NCBI GenBank assembly: GCA_034716535.1
Contig: JAYEJW010000666.1
Span: 1-20,381 of the forward strand
Reading direction: 5' to 3'
Length of the DNA stretch: 20,381 bases
DNA from: JAYEJW01 sp034716535
GTDB lineage: Bacteria > Pseudomonadota > Gammaproteobacteria > Chromatiales > Chromatiaceae
Below are positions 16,511-20,381 of the stretch, piece after piece. The notes under the pieces were generated by a model. The model searched no databases and had not been told where the DNA came from. It saw nothing but the letters and a program-made list of their open reading frames with translations. Both the position numbers and the translations under genes were made by a program. The number at the start of each line of letters is the position of its first letter. The stretch's first letter is position 1.

Positions 16511-17734
16511 ATGGCCCTCATCGTTCAGAAATACGGCGGCACCTCGGTCGGCAGCATCGAGCGGATTGAGGTCGTCGCCGAGCGCGTGAAGTCCTGGCGG
16601 GACCGGGACGATCAGGTCGTCGTGGTGGTCTCGGCCATGTCCGGCGAGACCGACCGCCTGGTCGGGCTCGCCAAGGCGATACAGGAGCAGCCCGCTCCGC
16701 GCGAGCTCGACGTGCTGCTCTCCACCGGCGAGCAGGTGACCATCGCCTTGCTCAGCATGGCCTTGGAGGAGCTCGGCTGTCCGGCCCGCTCCTATACAGG
16801 CGGCCAAGTCCATGTTCTCACGGACAGCGCCCACAACAAGGCGCGCATCCGCGATATCGACGGCGCGAGGGTCAAGGCCGATCTGGATGCGGGACGGGTG
16901 GTCGTCATCGCGGGCTTCCAGGGCGTGGACGAGCAGGGAAACATCACCACCCTGGGGCGGGGTGGATCGGACACCTCCGCAGTGGCCGTTGCCGCGGCTC
17001 TGAAGGCGGACGAGTGTCAGATCTACACCGACGTGGATGGCGTCTACACCACCGACCCGCGTATCGAGCCCAAGGCGCGCAAGCTAGAGCGCATCACCTT
17101 CGAGGAGATGCTGGAGATGGCGAGCCTGGGCTCGAAGGTCCTGCAGATCCGTTCCGTGGAGTTCGCGGGGAAGTACAAGGTTCCGTTGCGCGTGCTCTCC
17201 AGCTTCGAAGAGGGCGAGGGCACGCTGATCACATTCGAGGAGGAAGCCGTGGAAGAGGCCGTCATTTCCGGCATCGCGTTCAACCGCGACGAAGCCAAGC
17301 TCACCATCCTGGGCGTTCCCGACCAACCCGGCGTGGCTTACAAGATTCTGGGCCCCGTATCGGACGCCAACATCGAAGTGGACATGATCATTCAGAACGT
17401 CGCGGCAGACGAGGCAACCACGGACTTCACCTTCACCGTCCACCGCAATGACTACGCACGGGCGATGGAGATCCTCAACGCCACCGCCCAGGCATTGTCC
17501 GCCCGGGAGGTGCTCGGCGACGAGGGCATCGTGAAAATATCGCTGGTGGGCGTCGGGATGCGTTCCCACGCAGGGATCGCAAGCAAAATGTTCGCCGCTC
17601 TCGCCAAGGAGGGCATCAACATTCGCATGATCTCCACATCGGAGATCAAGATCTCGGTGGTGGTGGACGAGAAGTATCTCGAACTCGGCGTGCGGACCTT
17701 GCACGACGCCTTTGGCCTGCGCGAAGGGGCGTGA
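16511..17734 (+). CDS. lysC: Aspartokinase (lysine-sensitive type)
   Basis: Aspartokinase phosphorylates aspartate, the first step to lysine, threonine, methionine and diaminopimelate. The 407-residue product has the N-terminal KYGGTSV (residues 7-13), STGEQVT, the ATP/aspartate site GRGGSDTSAVA and TDVDGVYTTDPR, and two C-terminal ACT domains from about residue 260 that bind the regulatory amino acid. The length is normal for the monofunctional alpha-subunit type. Such genes often also yield a small beta subunit from an internal start; I did not establish one here. AGAAGAG is 4 nt before the ATG. The gene is between alaS and csrA, as in pseudomonads. Confidence 0.96.
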   Translation: MALIVQKYGGTSVGSIERIEVVAERVKSWRDRDDQVVVVVSAMSGETDRLVGLAKAIQEQPAPRELDVLLSTGEQVTIALLSMALEELGCPARSYTGGQVHVLTDSAHNKARIRDIDGARVKADLDAGRVVVIAGFQGVDEQGNITTLGRGGSDTSAVAVAAALKADECQIYTDVDGVYTTDPRIEPKARKLERITFEEMLEMASLGSKVLQIRSVEFAGKYKVPLRVLSSFEEGEGTLITFEEEAVEEAVISGIAFNRDEAKLTILGVPDQPGVAYKILGPVSDANIEVDMIIQNVAADEATTDFTFTVHRNDYARAMEILNATAQALSAREVLGDEGIVKISLVGVGMRSHAGIASKMFAALAKEGINIRMISTSEIKISVVVDEKYLELGVRTLHDAFGLREGA

Positions 17735-18107
17735 CCGGGGTCGAAAACATCCCTTGACGGCCCCCGCTCACGGGCAGCCTATGGGACAGCGGTGACGGCA
17801 TCCGGCCCTCGTCCCTCCTTGGCCGGAGACCGAGACAACTGGGGCCCGCAGAAGGTCGCGGAGACAGCCGGTGGCTTGAATTTTCACGGAAACTCCCAAA
17901 TTCCCTGGCAGTGAGCGTAATCAAACTGTAGTAAAAACCTTTTAGCACAGTCTTCGCTATGTTTAAATCGATACTTGCGGAGATCAAAATCCGACTTCCG
18001 TGCTTGGTTGGCTGCGGCTCGGCCCCGGTCGATAGACATCGGACATGGTTTCGAGCAACCCATGGCCGAGCTGCAATCTGGAACAAGGAAAAAAAGGAGA
18101 TACGACA
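17735..18107 (+). promoter_or_regulatory. csrA leader and promoter region
   Basis: No gene is seen in these 373 bp. TTGACG (17754-17759) is a good -35, but its partner near CCTATG (17778-17783, 18-bp spacing) is weak. An AT-rich part follows (about 17877-17990), with CTATGTT near 17957-17963 resembling a sigma-S -10. Immediately before csrA, AAGGA motifs occur in ACAAGGAA and AAAGGAG; the latter (AAGGAG, 18094-18099) is also the ribosome binding site. These GGA motifs are what CsrA itself binds, consistent with autoregulation. None of this has been measured. Confidence 0.4.
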
Positions 18108-18326
18108 ATGTTGATACTGACCCGACGCGTCGGTGAGACCCTGATGATCGGCGACGAGGTGACCGTAACCGTGCTGGGTGTCAAAGGCAATCAGGTTCGC
18201 ATCGGCGTGAACGCACCCCGTGACGTGGCCGTACATCGTGAGGAGATCTACGAGCGCATCAAGCGGGAGCAGGCGGAACAGAACGCGCAACAGGGCGAAG
18301 GCGGATCGGAATCCACGCCGGATTAG
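18108..18326 (+). CDS. csrA: Carbon storage regulator CsrA (RsmA)
   Basis: CsrA is a homodimeric RNA-binding protein that blocks or promotes translation by binding GGA motifs in leaders, shifting carbon use, motility and biofilm growth. The 72-residue product is full length, with the RNA-contact residues Leu4 and Arg44 in place (MLILTRRVGET; VAVHREEIYERI). The C-terminal tail after residue 57 is Gln/Gly/Ser-rich, slightly longer than the E. coli 61 residues. The ATG follows AAGGAG by 8 nt. Position after lysC and before tRNA-Ser is the gammaproteobacterial standard. Confidence 0.97.
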   Translation: MLILTRRVGETLMIGDEVTVTVLGVKGNQVRIGVNAPRDVAVHREEIYERIKREQAEQNAQQGEGGSESTPD

Positions 18327-18327
18327 G

Positions 18328-18356
18328 TGGCCAAGGAAAAAAGGCAGGGCTATAAT
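18328..18356 (+). promoter_or_regulatory. Probable promoter for tRNA-Ser, inside a hairpin
   Basis: A perfect TATAAT (18351-18356) is preceded at 17 bp by TGGCCA (18328-18333, 4 of 6 to the -35 consensus) and followed by a GC-rich CCCTGCCCC, as in stringently controlled stable-RNA promoters. The next gene in this direction is tRNA-Ser, about 315 bp downstream. Confidence 0.45.
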
Positions 18357-18363
18357 CCCTGCC
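18337..18363 (-). terminator. Intrinsic terminator reading leftward
   Basis: GGCAGGG (18343-18349) and CCCTGCC (18357-18363) form a perfect 7-bp stem with a 7-nt loop. On the minus strand this is followed by six T (18337-18342 on the plus strand are A), a textbook intrinsic terminator. On the plus strand no T-run follows. No minus-strand gene is visible upstream of it, so its transcript is unknown; it may protect csrA from antisense read-through. Confidence 0.6.
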
Positions 18364-18476
18364 CCACCGATTGCGGATGCCGGGGTTCCACCGCCTAGAT
18401 ACCAATCGCGCGAGAGCCCGGTGGCTGGCGGCTCGCCGCCCACTGAACGAGGGCTCGACGCCTGGACGGCGGTCTC

Positions 18477-18633
18477 TAAAGGAAGCGCTGAACAAATCCA
18501 TCCTGGATTTCCCAGCGCACGGAAAGCGAAAACGCGGTTCCCGCTTTCCTTCGTTTTCAGCCACTTGCGTGACTGAAAATGGCGGCGCATCCTGCCCCGC
18601 ACGGGAAACGCTGACAAGTCAGCGCCTCCCTTA
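18477..18633. mobile_element. MITE-like hairpin chain with imperfect terminal repeats
   Basis: TAAAGGAAGCGCTGA (18477-18491) and TCAGCGCCTCCCTTA (18619-18633) are inverted repeats, 13 of 15 bp. Between them lie successive hairpins: H1 (18485-18518, GCGCTG/CAGCGC with inner AAATCC/GGATTT), H2 (18521-18549, GGAAAGCG/CGCTTTCC), H3 (18554-18579, TTTTCAG/CTGAAAA with inner CAC/GTG) and H5 (18609-18624, CGCTGAC/GTCAGCG). No gene fits. TA stands at both tips. It separates csrA from tRNA-Ser. A structured RNA is the other reading. Confidence 0.65.
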
Positions 18634-18670
18634 AAACCGCGACACCGGGTACTCACCCACACCAGTTTTC

Positions 18671-18761
18671 GGAGAGATGGCCGAGTGGCTGAAGGCGCTC
18701 CCCTGCTAAGGGAGTATGGGTTAAAAGCCCATCGAGGGTTCGAATCCCTCTCTCTCCGCCA
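18671..18761 (+). tRNA. serX: tRNA-Ser (anticodon GCU)
   Basis: A complete class II tRNA: acceptor GGAGAGA with its 3' partner TCTCTCC, anticodon loop CTGCTAA giving GCU (reads AGC/AGU), a long variable arm (TATGGGTTAAAAGCCCA), T loop TTCGAAT and encoded CCA. Discriminator G is as required for serine. Its position after csrA matches pseudomonads, although the tRNA-Arg that often follows is absent. Confidence 0.97.
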
Positions 18762-18770
18762 TTCATTTGT

Positions 18771-18812
18771 CGTAACCCTCTGATAGAGAAATGGTTACGT
18801 TCGATCTTTTTT
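18771..18812 (+). terminator. Terminator after tRNA-Ser
   Basis: CGTAACC (18771-18777) pairs with GGTTACG (18793-18799) across a 15-nt loop, followed by a run of six T (18807-18812). It ends the tRNA transcript. Confidence 0.7.
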
Positions 18813-19259
18813 GCATGTACCCACAAATCGGTCGGCGCTAGGACGTTATCGATAGCCGTTCCCTATCCAGATCGAACTGGCAATCAGCCGGTCGGTCCAG
18901 TTCTCGGTACTGCTCCCGCAGCATCGGACGCACGTCACCTTCAACCTTGGCTTCGACGTCCAACTTGTTGCATGCGCCGCGTCAACTGGAAGGCAGCCGT
19001 GCGTCGCTCGGCGTTTTTCCCGTCCAGGTTGCACGCCTGCTTTCGACCCCAAGCCGACCAATCAGCGGAGTTTCCAGTGGGCGGAAGGAATCTTTCCATC
19101 TGCTGAGGCAGAGGGGTCTCCTGCTTCGGGTTTCATAACCAAACGGCCATCAACCCCGACTTCCGTTCTGTCCCATCTGCGGACATTGAAGCCGCGGGCA
19201 GTTCTCTCCTGGCCACGGCCAGAGAACGTTCGCTTGTGCCTGGCGACTGACTGGCTGGG
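18813..19259. other. Gene-poor stretch with decayed coding traces
   Basis: No intact gene is visible. On the minus strand two adjoining frames look coding: one (about 19118-18960) reads ETPLPQQMERFLPP and, further on, GRKQACNLDGKNAERR; another (about 18970-18843) reads KVEGDVRPMLREQYRELDRP and ends at a stop near 18841. They would join only through a frameshift near 18965. I do not recognise the family, so a decayed gene is suggested but not proved. Confidence 0.35.
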
Positions 19260-19436
19260 TTACGTTACATACACGGGAACGCACAGGTAGACCAGGGCCG
19301 CGCAGGCGAGCCGGATCAGGACCAGGAATACGAATCCGCGCGGCGGCGGAAAGTCGGCGGCCGCGTGCGCAAGCAGCAGCCAAGTGCCGAAGAAGATCCC
19401 TGCCGCTCGGAGTGCGATCTTCTTGTGGGCTGTCAT
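19260..19436 (-). CDS. Small membrane protein, hypothetical
   Basis: The product is 58 residues from the ATG at 19436 or 72 from an ATG at 19478; neither has a clear ribosome binding site. Two hydrophobic segments, about residues 9-24 and 33-54 (from the shorter start), are joined by a short DFPPPRGF turn, so it would be a small inner-membrane hairpin protein. No family is recognised. It follows the frameshifted small locus on the same strand. Confidence 0.45.
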   Translation of the reverse strand: MTAHKKIALRAAGIFFGTWLLLAHAAADFPPPRGFVFLVLIRLACAALVYLCVPVYVT

Positions 19437-19538
19437 GCGGAAGCAACTGTCGGAAATGTTTGAGATCCGGAGGGTCATCAGGATCTGTTTGGCGCTTCGG
19501 AACCGTCGCGAGAGACGTCTCTATGTGTGTTACTTGTT

Positions 19539-19809
19539 TCACCGTCCGAACGCGACGAGCCTGACACCGCATATCGCTAGGGCACCCGCCCCGGCGAGCA
19601 GAGCCGGACGAAGCGCGGCATAGGGCATGTAAGGTAGATTGGAGACGTCGTCCCGACATCGGTCTTCCCGATCGTCGTACACGCGGCCGGCATCCAGGCA
19701 GCGTTCAACGGCGATGTAATAGCGACCGTAGTCGCCGAGAACCCACAGCGCCGGAACCCGCCAGCAACAAGAGACCGAATTTGCGCGGCAGATTCCCCCT
19801 CGATCGCAT
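19539..19809 (-). pseudogene. Frameshifted small membrane-protein gene
   Basis: From an ATG at 19809, with AGGA about 8 nt upstream, the frame gives MRSRGNLPRKFGLLLLAGSG, a clean membrane-anchor start, and then runs to an early stop. The neighbouring frame continues with ALWVLGDYGRYYIAVERCLD and VYDDREDRC, a Cys-containing segment, then a second hydrophobic segment (LLAGAGALAICGVRLVAF) and a stop at 19539. A single-base shift near 19745-19755 joins both. The 271-nt span is one base off a multiple of three. Either a recent pseudogene or a sequencing error. Confidence 0.55.
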
Positions 19810-19833
19810 CCGGTCGATCCTACAGCGGGCCGG

Positions 19834-20381
19834 TCACGCTTCCGCCAAACGCACGGCGTACTCACGCAGCCGATCTCGCCTCCCGTCGGCGTCGATGCGT
19901 CCGGCATCGATGAGGACCTGCAGCCGGCTTGAGAAGAAGAGATCACTCAGGAGGTTGTGCCCGTCGCACCGGCTCATGGCTGTCCCCACGACACGCGGTG
20001 CACGTGTCCAGGTCGATACGCAGGATGCCAACAGCAACGGGTCGTATCGATCCATCGGCACACCCAAGATCCGTCCCTCCTCCCAGCGCCGCAGCAGGCC
20101 GGTTTGGCCGCGGATGCGCTCGAAGTCCTCGGCGAGGTCGGCGCGCTCGGTGTCTTTCAGCGCCCGGGCGGACGTGAAAAAGCCAGCGAGCTCGGCCGGG
20201 TAATGGGTCGCAACGAGGTGGCGGCCGTCGTTCCCCGGCATCGGGACGCGGAGCACCGGCTCCGATCGCCCTTTGAGCCACCAACATGCCATGGCGAAGA
20301 AGGTGGACTCGGAGACATTGTCGCCGCTCCAGATCAAGACGGCCTCCGGCCTTTCCTCGTCGAGCCGCTCGATCATCTCCC
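19834..20381 (-). CDS. DUF1835/DUF3658-type protein, 5' end outside the window
   Basis: The visible 180+ residues are the C-terminal part; the frame is still open at the window edge, and the first ATG inside (20376) falls in the middle of the DUF1835 part, so it is probably not the start. Visible hallmarks are AVLIWSGDNVSESTFFAMACWWL (split across residues about 12-34), then the DUF3658 end: MSRCDGHNLLSDLFFSSRL and LREYAVRL. Molecular function is unknown for these families. Its stop is 25 bp before the frameshifted small gene, so the two were probably an operon. Confidence 0.75.
   Translation of the reverse strand, partial: EMIERLDEERPEAVLIWSGDNVSESTFFAMACWWLKGRSEPVLRVPMPGNDGRHLVATHYPAELAGFFTSARALKDTERADLAEDFERIRGQTGLLRRWEEGRILGVPMDRYDPLLLASCVSTWTRAPRVVGTAMSRCDGHNLLSDLFFSSRLQVLIDAGRIDADGRRDRLREYAVRLAEA

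Noticed and set aside
19170..19190. Cys-containing zinc-knuckle-like reading (FCPICGH) on the plus strand
   Set aside because: The frame stops immediately after it and has no upstream start; probably chance.

Overview
The window reads as a high-GC gammaproteobacterial chromosome. The gene order recA-recX-alaS-lysC-csrA-tRNA-Ser is a classic gammaproteobacterial block, and lapB-pyrF is also typical of that class. Protein character suggests Chromatiales or Ectothiorhodospiraceae-like bacteria, but this is an inference; the sequence alone does not fix a genus.

Layout. Positions 1-1745 are the right end of an integrated element. It holds an AT-rich stretch with a small membrane protein and a tyrosine integrase, and ends in a 28-base copy of the 3' end of a tRNA gene (1718-1745), a typical attachment-site scar. 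Core genes follow from about 1790: a GT4 glycosyltransferase, a Met-rich exported protein, galU (minus), pyrF and lapB (minus operon), an SDR oxidoreductase, a small exported protein, a CPA1 Na+/H+ antiporter (minus), a phosphoribosyltransferase, a DUF861-type cupin (minus), cinA/pncC, thpR, recA, recX, alaS, lysC, csrA and tRNA-Ser(GCU). From 18813 to the end the minus strand carries a gene-poor stretch with decayed coding traces, two small membrane-protein loci (one frameshifted) and a DUF1835/DUF3658-type protein cut by the window edge.

How the genes work together. GalU makes UDP-glucose and LapB controls LPS synthesis, so both serve the envelope. PyrF supplies UMP. RecA and its modulator RecX overlap. 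AlaRS, aspartokinase and the global RNA regulator CsrA follow as conserved neighbours.

Most unusual. Two unannotated, non-coding, strongly structured elements stand out. The first (11302-11569) has perfect 25-bp terminal inverted repeats around two long hairpins spaced 6, 7 and 7 nt, so one strand would fold as a three-way junction. It separates cinA from thpR, which would be only about 10 bp apart without it, and its right tip may supply the thpR ribosome binding site. The second (18477-18633) is a chain of hairpins with imperfect terminal repeats between csrA and tRNA-Ser. Both have TA at their tips, as expected of MITE-like elements moved by an IS630/Tc1-mariner-type transposase, but no transposase is present here. 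I see no defence system, CRISPR array or rRNA.
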